The position numbers and the translations under genes were made by a program. Positions 7,087-15,158 of a DNA stretch of 51,827 nt are shown in pieces; the first letter of the stretch is position 1, and each line of letters begins with the position of its first letter. Below the pieces are notes generated by a model, which was not told where the DNA came from, did no database searches, and saw only the letters and a list, made by a program, of their open reading frames with translations. The stretch is from Lachnospiraceae bacterium (GTDB taxonomy: Bacteria; Bacillota; Clostridia; Lachnospirales; Lachnospiraceae), in the NCBI GenBank assembly GCA_017427415.1, contig JAFRSU010000042.1, forward strand, positions 1 through 51,827, given 5' to 3'.

Positions 7087-10000
7087 ATGGAGAGAAACAA
7101 TAAGATCAGACGGCTGATACAAAAGATAGCCGTTTTCTTGGCTGTTATTTTGGCATTCCCGCAGACAGCTTTAGCACAAGGGATAGGTCTTGGGACTGTT
7201 CCGGTGAAAGCTGAGGAAGAAGTATATTTTACAGCCTATGACGAGCCATTTGAGGGCGATCTGTCTATTGGGTTAACTCTAACTGCAAACTGTGAAGGAA
7301 TTGCCCATCCCGGTTATCAGTGGATGCTAGACGGAGAGGAAATAACCGGAGCCAATTCGCAAGCTTATACGACAACTGAAGATGATTTTGGTAAAATTCT
7401 TTCAGTTAAGGTAATTGATAGCAATAACTCATCCGTTACAAAAACTGCTAGTGCCGGAAAAGTAAAGGCAAATCCAATTATTTATGCCACTTGTATTTAT
7501 GTAGCGCCAAACGAGATTGCAATCGATTGTACAGTAGAAAGAAGCGAAGAATACGAATCCATAAAAGTCAACCCTACGGGCAATATAATGCTTTCGTATG
7601 CTGTATGTGATAATGATAATGATATTGATTCTTTAGATTGGAAGGAAATATCTACTATAAATATTGACACCTCTTTAACATATACTTGGTCTGAATTTCC
7701 AAATAATATTTTTGGTGAAGGAATATATATCAGACCGGTATATTCAGGTGATGATAATTATGTAAAAACCGATACCGATCCTATATTCTTAGCCATTAAT
7801 GATGATAATAGTCCGTTTATTTCAGGAGTAGATGACTATGAAATCTATAATAATGAAGTAACTGTATACGTAATTGATACAAATCTTTCAAGCGTTACTA
7901 TCAAGGAAGATAACGATGAACAGGCTACAAACCTTACTATATCAAATAATACGATAAATAATATATCAATTAAAACAGCTACGCAAACCGTAACTGAACT
8001 TGGCACCTATACTGTAACAGCAACAGACAGTGCAGGTAACACATCAACCTGCAGTTTTACTATAGCTCAGGGAGAAGTAATAATAACTGCCAAGACAGAT
8101 GAAGCTGATACAACTATTACGTATGCTCCATCTGCTACATTTGACGTATCAGGTTTGTTTACTATACCTGCAAATGCCGGGACAGCAACTTACAGTGTGG
8201 TTTCTGATGAAGCAGAAGGTGCCGGAGCCGGAACTTTGGGTGAAGATGGAAAGACCCTGACAATCACCAAAGCCGGAACCATAACTATAGAAGTAAGGAC
8301 CGCCGGAAGTACATATGCAGCTCCGTCAGAAAAGACAGCAGTCCTTACTGTAAGCAAGTCAACTCTTAACAATACAATGCTTTCCCTTAACCGGTCAGCT
8401 TTCGATTATATTGTAGGTACTACATATACACCTGTGCTTACTGTTAAGGATGGAAATAGTGTACTTGCTTTAGATACTGATTACGAAATAGTAACAGCAG
8501 AGTCAACAACAAGTGCCGATGCAGTCGGAACCTACACCATAAAAGTAAACGGTAAAGGTAACTACACCGGATCAGCAAGCATTACCTGGAAGATAGAAAA
8601 AACAGATAATACAGCACCTGTTATAACAGGTGTTGAAAATGATACTACGTATAATGGCGAAGTTACAGTATCTATAAACGATAAAAATCTTTCAAGCGTT
8701 ACCATCAGGGAAGATAATGATGAACAGGCTACAAGCCTTACTATATCAGATACTACAATAGATAATAATCCGACTAAAACAGCTACGCAAACCGTAACTG
8801 AACTTGGCACCTATACTGTAACAGCAACAGACAGTGCAGGTAATACATCAACCTGCAGTTTTACTATAGCTCAGGGAAAAGTAATAATAACTGCCAAGAC
8901 AGATGAAGCTGATACAACTATTACGTATGCTCCATCTGCTACATTTGACGTATCAGGTTTGTTTACTATACCTGCAAATGCCGGAACAGCAACTTACAGG
9001 GTGGTTCCTGATGAAGCAGAAGGTGCCGGAGCCGGAATATTGGGTGAAGATGGAAAGACACTGACGATCACCAAAGCCGGAACAATAACTATAGAAGTAA
9101 GGACCGACGGAAGTACATATGCAGCTCCATCAGAAAAAACAAATATTCTTACTGTAGCAAAAGCAAAAGGCGATTTAAATGTAGGTATTAAAGATGTTGT
9201 ATACGGAGAAGATATCGATCTTTCGGTAAACAGCACAACTTATACAGGAAAATATACTGTAGAATATATAGGAAGAGGAACAACTGCTTATACTGCAACA
9301 TCGAAGGCACCTACAGAGGCAGGTACATATACTGTTACTGTAACATATTCGGGTAATAATCTCTATGATAAAGCCGTAAAGAGTGTTGACTTTGAAATAA
9401 CTCCGGCAACTCTAACGGTAACTGCAAATAATGTAAGCAAAAAAGAACAGGAGATAGATCCTGAACTTACATATACTGTAGATGGATTAAAATATAATGA
9501 TTCAAAAACTGATGTTTTAAGCGGAACGATCGCCAGAGAACAAGGAGAAGAAGCCGGTAAGTACAGTATTGTACAGGGTACCCTTACAGCAAATAAGAAT
9601 TACACAATATTATTTAAAGGTGCAACCTTTACAATAACTTCCAAACCTGTTTATGATATTTCCGTTGATAAATCCGATGAAACTTCAGGTACAGTTTCAG
9701 GAACCGGAAGTTATGAAGAAGGAACGACAGTTACATTGACTGCTATAGCCAACAGCGGATATAAATTTGTTGAATGGCAGGAAAACGGAAATAGTGTAGA
9801 AACCACAAGTACATATAAGTTTGATGCTTCATCCGATAGAAAACTGGTAGCTGTATTTACAGAAAAGGAAGAATTAACCTTAACAATTTCTGCTGTATCC
9901 GGTAATGTAGGAGACAGTAATGTTGGAAATATAACATTAACCGGAAATACAGAAAAGGGAAATGTATTAATAGAATACTTTATCGATGAGAGTTGTATAA

Positions 10001-12348
10001 CAAAAACCAATACCATAAATGGTGCAAAAACTGAAGGTGGAGTACCGAAGAATATTGGCACATATTATGTTAAAGCCACTGTTGCTGAAACGGATAATTA
10101 TAAATCTAAATCTGTTTTAACTTCATTTACCATAAATCAGATAAATAATAATTCTGATTCGGGATCAGGTTCAGGATCAGGTTCAGATAATAATATAGTT
10201 AAGTCATCCGGTTTATCTTTGGATACGTTGGCAAATATAAAGCTTTATGTAAAAGACAACGGAGGAACAACAAAAGCCATTACAGCATCTCTAAGCCCTG
10301 AAAATGTTACAGATAAAAACATTGTTTGGAGTGTTACTAAAACGGGAATAGTCAGTCTTAGCAGCTACAATAGTACTAGCGGTACTCCCATAAACATCAC
10401 TGCTATAAAACCCGGAACAGTTAATATTGTAGCAAAAGCTGCTGATAACAGCAATGTTATAAATATTTTTACTGTAAACGTCGTAGATATTTATTATGCA
10501 CCAAAAGTGAACTGGACCAATGAGTTCCCGAGCAACTTTTCGAAAGGTTCCGCCTCACCGATACTGAAATATAAGGTAACTTACACATCTTCATATACCG
10601 GTGAGACTGTGACAACTGATGAAATATCTGTGACAGCCACAACAACGGATAATTCTACTGCAGGATCTCCGGATAAGAAAGTTAGCTTTACTGCTGTTGC
10701 AGATTTGTCGGGCTACTTCGCAGATAAAGAAGGTACTACGTCTGTAGTTAATGTTGAACTGAGTAAAACATACAGGTTCAGGGAAGGTTCTGATGATAGC
10801 ATCACCGACAGCCAGAGTGGCCGGAGCGTATCCGAGCCGGAAGGTTCCGATACCTACAACCTCTTCTACACCGACACCGAGATCAGAATTCCTCTTCCGG
10901 AAGGCGTGGACACGAGCAAGGCAGACGCTAACGCTAAGTGGGCTAAATTCTACAAGGTAGAATCCGATGGTACGGTAACCGTGACCGGCGATCGTAAGAA
11001 AGCCGCAAGCGCAGCCAACAGCCTGATCGTACTGCCAGTCTTTGATGGCGAGACCCAGGTTGGTCAGTTCAGCTATCAGCTGGCAACCAGCTATGTGAAG
11101 CCGAAGCTGTCCCTGAGCAGCAAGAGCGCGATCATCAAGAAGGGTGAAGAGCAGACCGTAGCAACGACCGTTCTGGAGAAGAAGTCCAACGGACTGCTGG
11201 AAGCGATCGATGTGACCAACCAGGCCGAAGGCGTAAGCTATTGGAATGGCAAGGGTTCGGTAACGGTTGCAGAAGGCGATGAAGCCGGACAGCTGCTGCT
11301 GACCACAACGGATGCAGCAAGCGGCAAGATCGTGATCAAGCAGGAGAACTGGAATGAGCAGATCGAACTGAAGTACAGCATCAAGGCAAAGAACGATGAT
11401 GTTCTGAGCGCGAGCGCAAAGACCGTGACGATGAACAGCAATGCAACAGCCGGCGATGATCTGGCAGTAGAGATTAAGCTCAACAACAAAGAGATCGATA
11501 GCGAGAGCGGTGTGACCGTGACCATGCCTAAGGGCTGGGACAGCGCAAACATCGACATCGAAGGTATCGAAGACGGCAAGCTGGTAAGCAGCGAGCTGAA
11601 GTTCAGCTACAAGGAAGGCGCACCGAAGAAGGGTAACTACACCTTTAAGTTTACGAAGGGCAAAGCAAAGGTAAGCGTGAAGCTTGCGGTAAGCAATACA
11701 GCCCTGGACAAGGCAGTGACCCTGAAGGTAAAGACGAAGCTGGATCTGGTAAGCGGACAGAAGATGGTACTTCAGCCTATACTGAAGGGCATCAGCGGTA
11801 AGATCAGCAACGTAGCACTGGATGAAACAAATGAAGAGCTGTTCGATATCGAGTACAATGATGAAGTGAACCAGATCTACATCAGTGCACAGGATATCAG
11901 CAAGCTTAATACCAAGACGACCTACACCTTCAACGTAAGCATGACCGTAGGCGGTGTGGAGTGCAAGACGGTGTTGAAGACGAAGCTTAGCGCGAAGAAG
12001 CCGACCGTGAAGATCGCAGGACTGACACTTCCGAAGGCAAACGTAGCGAAGGCAGATGCAGCAGCAAGCCTGATTTCGACCTACAAGCTGGGTGGCAAGA
12101 CCTTCAGTATCGCACCGAGTGCAGTGAAGTTCAAGAACGGAACTGCAGTAGAGGGAGAAGACGGCTGGTTCATCGACAGCAAGACCAATGCAAAGGTACA
12201 CTACAATGCAGAGAACCAAGTGATCGAGGTGAAGGCAAATGACGCTGAAGGCGCTGCAGCCATCAGGAAGGGCTCAGTGAACGTAGAGATCAGCTATGCA
12301 GGCCTTGAAAAGCCGGTCAAGAAGACCCTGAGCATCAAAATGAAATAA
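7087..12348 (+). CDS. Giant secreted multi-domain repeat protein (1753 aa)
   Basis: Probably a cell-surface or released adhesin-like protein. A signal peptide covers residues 1-31 (basic start, hydrophobic core, ALAQG). Beta-sandwich modules follow: two near-identical Ig-like units at about 265-422 and 533-690, MBG-type modules at about 695-855, an InlB-like B-repeat at about 860-930 (SGYKFVEWQENG), a GSGSGSGSD linker near 1030 and a Big_2-like module near 1040-1135. The last 600 residues are a distinct lysine-rich beta region without recognised domains. No LPXTG, choline-binding or S-layer homology motif is seen, so attachment is unclear. AAAGGAGG precedes the ATG. Base composition rises sharply near 10780: 34 of 60 bases in 11101-11160 are G or C versus 23 of 60 in 8101-8160, suggesting a mosaic origin. 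Confidence 0.88.
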   Translation: MERNNKIRRLIQKIAVFLAVILAFPQTALAQGIGLGTVPVKAEEEVYFTAYDEPFEGDLSIGLTLTANCEGIAHPGYQWMLDGEEITGANSQAYTTTEDDFGKILSVKVIDSNNSSVTKTASAGKVKANPIIYATCIYVAPNEIAIDCTVERSEEYESIKVNPTGNIMLSYAVCDNDNDIDSLDWKEISTINIDTSLTYTWSEFPNNIFGEGIYIRPVYSGDDNYVKTDTDPIFLAINDDNSPFISGVDDYEIYNNEVTVYVIDTNLSSVTIKEDNDEQATNLTISNNTINNISIKTATQTVTELGTYTVTATDSAGNTSTCSFTIAQGEVIITAKTDEADTTITYAPSATFDVSGLFTIPANAGTATYSVVSDEAEGAGAGTLGEDGKTLTITKAGTITIEVRTAGSTYAAPSEKTAVLTVSKSTLNNTMLSLNRSAFDYIVGTTYTPVLTVKDGNSVLALDTDYEIVTAESTTSADAVGTYTIKVNGKGNYTGSASITWKIEKTDNTAPVITGVENDTTYNGEVTVSINDKNLSSVTIREDNDEQATSLTISDTTIDNNPTKTATQTVTELGTYTVTATDSAGNTSTCSFTIAQGKVIITAKTDEADTTITYAPSATFDVSGLFTIPANAGTATYRVVPDEAEGAGAGILGEDGKTLTITKAGTITIEVRTDGSTYAAPSEKTNILTVAKAKGDLNVGIKDVVYGEDIDLSVNSTTYTGKYTVEYIGRGTTAYTATSKAPTEAGTYTVTVTYSGNNLYDKAVKSVDFEITPATLTVTANNVSKKEQEIDPELTYTVDGLKYNDSKTDVLSGTIAREQGEEAGKYSIVQGTLTANKNYTILFKGATFTITSKPVYDISVDKSDETSGTVSGTGSYEEGTTVTLTAIANSGYKFVEWQENGNSVETTSTYKFDASSDRKLVAVFTEKEELTLTISAVSGNVGDSNVGNITLTGNTEKGNVLIEYFIDESCITKTNTINGAKTEGGVPKNIGTYYVKATVAETDNYKSKSVLTSFTINQINNNSDSGSGSGSGSDNNIVKSSGLSLDTLANIKLYVKDNGGTTKAITASLSPENVTDKNIVWSVTKTGIVSLSSYNSTSGTPINITAIKPGTVNIVAKAADNSNVINIFTVNVVDIYYAPKVNWTNEFPSNFSKGSASPILKYKVTYTSSYTGETVTTDEISVTATTTDNSTAGSPDKKVSFTAVADLSGYFADKEGTTSVVNVELSKTYRFREGSDDSITDSQSGRSVSEPEGSDTYNLFYTDTEIRIPLPEGVDTSKADANAKWAKFYKVESDGTVTVTGDRKKAASAANSLIVLPVFDGETQVGQFSYQLATSYVKPKLSLSSKSAIIKKGEEQTVATTVLEKKSNGLLEAIDVTNQAEGVSYWNGKGSVTVAEGDEAGQLLLTTTDAASGKIVIKQENWNEQIELKYSIKAKNDDVLSASAKTVTMNSNATAGDDLAVEIKLNNKEIDSESGVTVTMPKGWDSANIDIEGIEDGKLVSSELKFSYKEGAPKKGNYTFKFTKGKAKVSVKLAVSNTALDKAVTLKVKTKLDLVSGQKMVLQPILKGISGKISNVALDETNEELFDIEYNDEVNQIYISAQDISKLNTKTTYTFNVSMTVGGVECKTVLKTKLSAKKPTVKIAGLTLPKANVAKADAAASLISTYKLGGKTFSIAPSAVKFKNGTAVEGEDGWFIDSKTNAKVHYNAENQVIEVKANDAEGAAAIRKGSVNVEISYAGLEKPVKKTLSIKMK
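7881..8350 (+). repeat. Intragenic long direct repeat, copy 1
   Basis: Matches 8685-9154 at a constant offset of 804 bases (268 codons). From 7978 to about 8200 the copies differ at only a few bases. Being in frame, recombination between them would delete or duplicate 268 residues without a frameshift. Confidence 0.85.
8685..9154 (+). repeat. Intragenic long direct repeat, copy 2
   Basis: Second copy of the 7881-8350 repeat, encoding the same Ig-like unit with a few substitutions such as Ser to Arg before VVPDEAEG. Confidence 0.85.
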
Positions 12349-12402
12349 GTCTGAGTGAATGACAAAGTTTCAAAGTAATAAAGTTACAAAGTAACACTGT
12401 CG

Positions 12403-12453
12403 GGGCTGTGAAGCCTGGGATTATTTTGGTCTCATTTTTCACAGCCCTTTTTT
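12403..12453 (+). terminator. Terminator of the giant secreted protein gene
   Basis: GGGCTGTGAA (12403-12412) and TTCACAGCCC (12438-12447) are perfect arms followed by six T. Just before it, AAAGTTACAAAGTAA-like short repeats occur at 12364-12395. Confidence 0.85.
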
Positions 12454-12467
12454 CTATAATATAATGG

Positions 12468-12496
12468 TTGACAAAACTTAATTAAAATATGATAAT
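12468..12496 (+). promoter_or_regulatory. Sigma-A promoter of tlyA
   Basis: TTGACA (12468-12473), a 17-base spacer and GATAAT (12491-12496), about 30 bases before the tlyA start. Confidence 0.65.
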
Positions 12497-12527
12497 TTCT
12501 CTATTATGTAAATTATAGGAAAATACC

Positions 12528-13343
12528 ATGGAAAAGAGACTGGACATATATTTAGTTGAAAATATGGGCATTAAAAGCCGCTCGAAAGCTCAAGAAATGA
12601 TAAGAGGAGGTTTTGTAACCTGTAACGGGAAAAAAGCATCTAAGACCGGCTTATTTGTATCCGAAAAGGATGACATAAAGATCACGGAAAACGATGTCTT
12701 AAAATACGTATCCCGAGGCGGGCTGAAGCTTGAAAAAGCCATAAAAGAGTTCGATATCGATATGAACGGGCTGACAGTACTTGATATCGGCTCATCAACA
12801 GGCGGGTTCACGGACTGTGCCTTAAAGCATGGTGCCCGAAAAGTGGTGGCTGTTGATGTTGGGACCGATATCATGGATACAGAACTAAGAAAAGACCCCC
12901 GTGTGGAGCTGTATGAAAACACTGACATCAGGGATTTTGATATAGACGGGGCCGGTTACGCTGACATTTCTCTCTGTGTATGTGATGCCTCCTTCATATC
13001 ACTCCCTATAGCCTTAAGCCGGCTCGGAACGTCTCAAAAGGAGTTCAAACTCATCACCCTCATCAAGCCCCAGTTTGAATGCGGACAGAAGATTGCATCC
13101 AAATATAAGGGTGTTATCACTGACAAGCAGGTACATAAGGATGTACTTACCCATGTATTGGACGAAATGAAAGGACTGGGCTTCTCTTTGCAGAGACTTA
13201 TATTTTCACCCATAACGGGAGGAGACGGAAACATAGAGTACCTGGCACTGTTTACGCATGGCTGTGTAACGGAGAATATACTGACAATCAACGAAACAAG
13301 TATAGAAAAGCTGATAGAAGAGGCTTTTAACAGCAATATATAA
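12528..13343 (+). CDS. tlyA: TlyA-family RNA 2'-O-methyltransferase
   Basis: Predicted to methylate ribosomal RNA with S-adenosylmethionine; the old name hemolysin A is misleading. The 271 residues match the family length. An S4 RNA-binding domain fills about 1-60 (MEKRLDIYLVEN), followed by the signature YVSRGGLKLEKA near 65 and an FtsJ-like Rossmann domain with LDIGSSTGGFTD near 85-96. LIKPQFECG near 180 is the expected catalytic-region motif. The ribosome binding site is weak (ATAGGAAAATACC), but the ATG begins exactly at the family start. In many clostridia tlyA sits with dxs and nadK; here it stands alone between a surface protein and a toxin-antitoxin pair. Confidence 0.93.
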   Translation: MEKRLDIYLVENMGIKSRSKAQEMIRGGFVTCNGKKASKTGLFVSEKDDIKITENDVLKYVSRGGLKLEKAIKEFDIDMNGLTVLDIGSSTGGFTDCALKHGARKVVAVDVGTDIMDTELRKDPRVELYENTDIRDFDIDGAGYADISLCVCDASFISLPIALSRLGTSQKEFKLITLIKPQFECGQKIASKYKGVITDKQVHKDVLTHVLDEMKGLGFSLQRLIFSPITGGDGNIEYLALFTHGCVTENILTINETSIEKLIEEAFNSNI

Positions 13344-13368
13344 AATGCGGTCAATGACCGCATTTTAT
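13340..13368. terminator. Bidirectional hairpin after tlyA
   Basis: ATAAAATGCGGTCA (13340-13353) and TGACCGCATTTTAT (13355-13368) are perfect arms directly over the tlyA stop, with terminal T-rich pairing. Confidence 0.75.
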
Positions 13369-13410
13369 ATTGCGTAAGCATACCATACTCAATATGAAAC
13401 AACATGATGA
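13366..13410 (+). repeat. Direct repeat upstream of hicAB
   Basis: A 45-base segment beginning TATATTGCGTAAGC and ending ATGAAACAACATGATGA. It matches 14346-14390 at about 39 of 45 positions, so the hicAB cassette lies between two copies. Confidence 0.75.
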
Positions 13411-13561
13411 TAAATATCTTGATATTTATACGGAAAGCATTATAATATAATTAGTGTGTGTGAAAGTGTATTTTTTTGTGTTATTTTTTCTTTTTATTTT
13501 TTTGACTTCGTACTAAATCCCAACTAAAAAAACAGTATATGGAGGTTTTTTATCGTTATAC

Positions 13562-13591
13562 TTGACACCATATATGGAACCATATTATAAT
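13562..13591 (+). promoter_or_regulatory. hicAB promoter and operator-like palindrome
   Basis: TTGACA (13562-13567), an 18-base spacer and TATAAT (13586-13591). The spacer contains the perfect palindrome CCATATATGG (13568-13577), with a related CAGTATATGG at 13529-13538. HicB proteins with a ribbon-helix-helix end usually repress their own promoter, so these are likely operator half-sites. The RNA would start only a few bases before the GGAGGA ribosome site. Confidence 0.65.
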
Positions 13592-13605
13592 AATGGAGGA
13601 AATGA

Positions 13606-13851
13606 ATGTCTCAGTTTGACAAATTAATAGATAGAATTTATTCCTTGGATAAAGACCTTAGGTTTGATGAGCTTAAGAAAGTATTGGAGCATTATGGTTA
13701 TTCTATGGGAGCTCCTTCAAGCGGAAGCAGTCACAGGACTTTTCGCAAGAAAGGATGTATTCCGATAACAATCCCAATACATAACCCGATTAAAAGAGTA
13801 TATGTAGAAAAAGTCAGAGATGCCTTAGAGGAGGAGAATTATGAAGAATAA
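13606..13851 (+). CDS. hicA: HicA-type mRNA interferase toxin
   Basis: Predicted small RNA-binding toxin that cleaves mRNA and is neutralised by HicB. The 81-residue product has the double-stranded-RNA-binding-like HicA fold: helix RFDELKKVLEHYGY, then SSGSSHRTFRK with the expected catalytic His43, then PITIPIHNPIKRVYVEKV. GGAGGA lies five bases upstream of the ATG. The stop overlaps the hicB start by 11 bases, so the two are translationally coupled. Toxin-first order is the common HicAB arrangement. The N-terminal extension of about 18 residues before the core is slightly longer than the smallest family members. Confidence 0.9.
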   Translation: MSQFDKLIDRIYSLDKDLRFDELKKVLEHYGYSMGAPSSGSSHRTFRKKGCIPITIPIHNPIKRVYVEKVRDALEEENYEE

Positions 13852-14233
13852 AAAGACAGTAGAATACTATTTGAACCTGCCTTATAGATTGGAAATCATT
13901 CCGGATAAAAATGAGGGTGGATATACTGCATGGTATCCGGAATTGCCCGGGTGTCTTACTTGCGCTGAATCATTAGAAGAAATCGTATTAAGTGCACAGG
14001 ATGCGAAAAGAGCCTGGATTGAGGCGGCAATTGAAGATGGTGTAGATATTGTTGAGCCTGCAGGAGCTCAGGATATCTCAAGTTATTCCGGCCAGTTTAG
14101 ATTGAGAATGCCCAAAAGCCTCCATATGACTTTGGCGTTACACGCAAGACAGGAAGGGATAAGTATGAATCAGTATTGTAATTATCTCCTTGCAATAAAT
14201 GATTCAACGTATAATGGAACTAACGTAGTATAA
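13841..14233 (+). CDS. hicB: HicB-type antitoxin with RHH DNA-binding end
   Basis: Antitoxin and likely autorepressor of the pair. The 130-residue protein has the degenerate RNase-H-like HicB fold at about 12-80, seen in GGYTAWYPELPGCLTCAESLEEIV and the following helix ending KRAWIEAAIEDG. Residues about 86-120 (LRMPKSLHMTLALHARQEGIS then MNQYCNYLL) form a ribbon-helix-helix DNA-binding domain. Its ATG lies inside the end of hicA with an AGGAGGAG ribosome site at 13829-13836. A strong terminator follows at 14244, making a self-contained two-gene unit. Confidence 0.92.
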   Translation: MKNKKTVEYYLNLPYRLEIIPDKNEGGYTAWYPELPGCLTCAESLEEIVLSAQDAKRAWIEAAIEDGVDIVEPAGAQDISSYSGQFRLRMPKSLHMTLALHARQEGISMNQYCNYLLAINDSTYNGTNVV

Positions 14234-14243
14234 AAACAGTTTG

Positions 14244-14269
14244 GCCAGCCGGGAAACCGGCTGGCTTTT
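14244..14269 (+). terminator. hicAB terminator
   Basis: GCCAGCCGG (14244-14252), GAAA loop, CCGGCTGGC (14257-14265), then TTTT. Confidence 0.9.
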
Positions 14270-14306
14270 GTATTAAAAAAAGTTATATCGAACTAAAAAA
14301 CAGCAT

Positions 14307-14331
14307 TTTGTGCAAGCATACCTTGCACAAA
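14307..14331. promoter_or_regulatory. Perfect palindrome over the -35 box of the glycosyltransferase promoter
   Basis: TTTGTGCAAG (14307-14316), CATAC, CTTGCACAAA (14322-14331). Its right arm contains the TTGCAC -35 box, so it could be an operator. The core GCAAGCATACCTTGC recurs imperfectly in both direct repeats at 13371 and 14351. Confidence 0.5.
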
Positions 14332-14351
14332 AATAGAAAAAATAGTATATT
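14323..14351 (+). promoter_or_regulatory. Candidate promoter of the GT2 gene
   Basis: TTGCAC (14323-14328), a 17-base spacer and TATATT (14346-14351), about 80 bases before the start codon at 14433. Confidence 0.55.
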
Positions 14352-14390
14352 GTGTAAGGATACCTTGCATAATATGAAACAACATGATGA
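14346..14390 (+). repeat. Direct repeat downstream of hicAB
   Basis: Second copy of the 13366-13410 repeat. Here it spans the -10 box and leader of the glycosyltransferase gene, which suggests the other copy is a duplication of this leader. Confidence 0.75.
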
Positions 14391-14432
14391 GGAAAGTTTT
14401 AAAAGTATCATAAAGAAAGGATACCTTATTTC

Positions 14433-15149
14433 ATGAAACTTGCCAGACCGCAAAATAAAGATATTTCAATCGTTATGCCCTGCCTCAACGAGATCAAAAC
14501 CGTTGGGGAATGTGTGGATGTAGCGTACAAATACATAAAAGATCATAACCTGAACGGCGAAGTAATCGTGGTGGATAATGGTAGTACGGATGGCTCGGGA
14601 GCAGAGGCTAAGGCACACGGAGCTATAGTGATAAAGGAAAAACGTAAGGGATACGGCTCGGCCATTAGAAAGGGCTTGAAATACATCAGCGGGGCAGTAG
14701 TAGTGATAGGCGACTGTGATACAACATATGATTTTTCGGACCTTGACGGCTTTTACTATATGATAGCTGACGGTGCTTGTGATATGGTCATGGGTAACAG
14801 GTTTGCTCACAAAATGGAGCAGGGAGCCATGCCGTTATCCCATAATCTGGGAGTAAAGTTTCTTTCGTTATGCGGCAGATTGGCATTTAAGACTGATGTA
14901 TATGATTTCCACAGCGGGCTTCGGAGCATATCCAGAGAAGCTTTGGAGAAGGCAAGATTCGGTACCATCGGCATGGAATTCGCCACCGAGATGATAGCGG
15001 AAGCTTCCAGACTGGGACTAAAGATTTGTCAGGTGCCTATTGTTTTAAAGACATGCAGGTATGAACGAAAGTCAAAGCTCCATACCATAAGGGACGGCAT
15101 GAGGCATCTCACATACATCATCCGTGAGGCGAACTTTCATCGTAAATAA
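14433..15149 (+). CDS. GT2 family glycosyltransferase (polyprenol-phosphate sugar synthase type)
   Basis: Predicted to transfer a sugar from a nucleotide donor, probably onto a polyprenyl phosphate at the inner face of the membrane. The 238 residues carry the GT-A fold: ISIVMPCLNEIKTVGECV at 11-28, VVDNGSTDGSG near 46, KGYGSAIRKGL near 70 and a DCDTTYD metal-binding region near 93. The later MGNRFAHKMEQGAMP with HSGLRSISREAL matches dolichol-phosphate mannose/glucose synthase relatives. It has no C-terminal membrane helices of its own. The next gene starts nine bases after its stop and encodes a membrane protein, so the two likely form an operon. Sugar and acceptor cannot be told. AAAGAAAGG is present but 13 bases upstream, a weak spacing. 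Confidence 0.85.
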   Translation: MKLARPQNKDISIVMPCLNEIKTVGECVDVAYKYIKDHNLNGEVIVVDNGSTDGSGAEAKAHGAIVIKEKRKGYGSAIRKGLKYISGAVVVIGDCDTTYDFSDLDGFYYMIADGACDMVMGNRFAHKMEQGAMPLSHNLGVKFLSLCGRLAFKTDVYDFHSGLRSISREALEKARFGTIGMEFATEMIAEASRLGLKICQVPIVLKTCRYERKSKLHTIRDGMRHLTYIIREANFHRK

Positions 15150-15158
15150 AGGAAAAGA

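Noticed and set aside
7881..9154. CRISPR-like repeat structure.
   Set aside because: The repeats are hundreds of bases long, only two copies, and encode protein in frame.
10500..10800. A frameshift or gene fusion artefact at the composition change.
   Set aside because: The reading frame is continuous and the protein stays in a similar beta-rich style; no internal start with ribosome site was found at the boundary.
10591..12219. A 542-codon open frame on the minus strand inside the giant secreted protein gene.
   Set aside because: It has no ribosome site, its product is rich in Cys, His and Leu in the pattern of an antisense frame, and it exists because the plus-strand codons there are G+C-rich at ends. 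The plus-strand reading has a signal peptide and beta repeats.
12200..12348. An LPXTG sorting signal at the end of the giant secreted protein.
   Set aside because: The end is a beta strand (KKTLSIKMK) with no LPXTG and no hydrophobic tail. The same holds for the protein ending at 21352.
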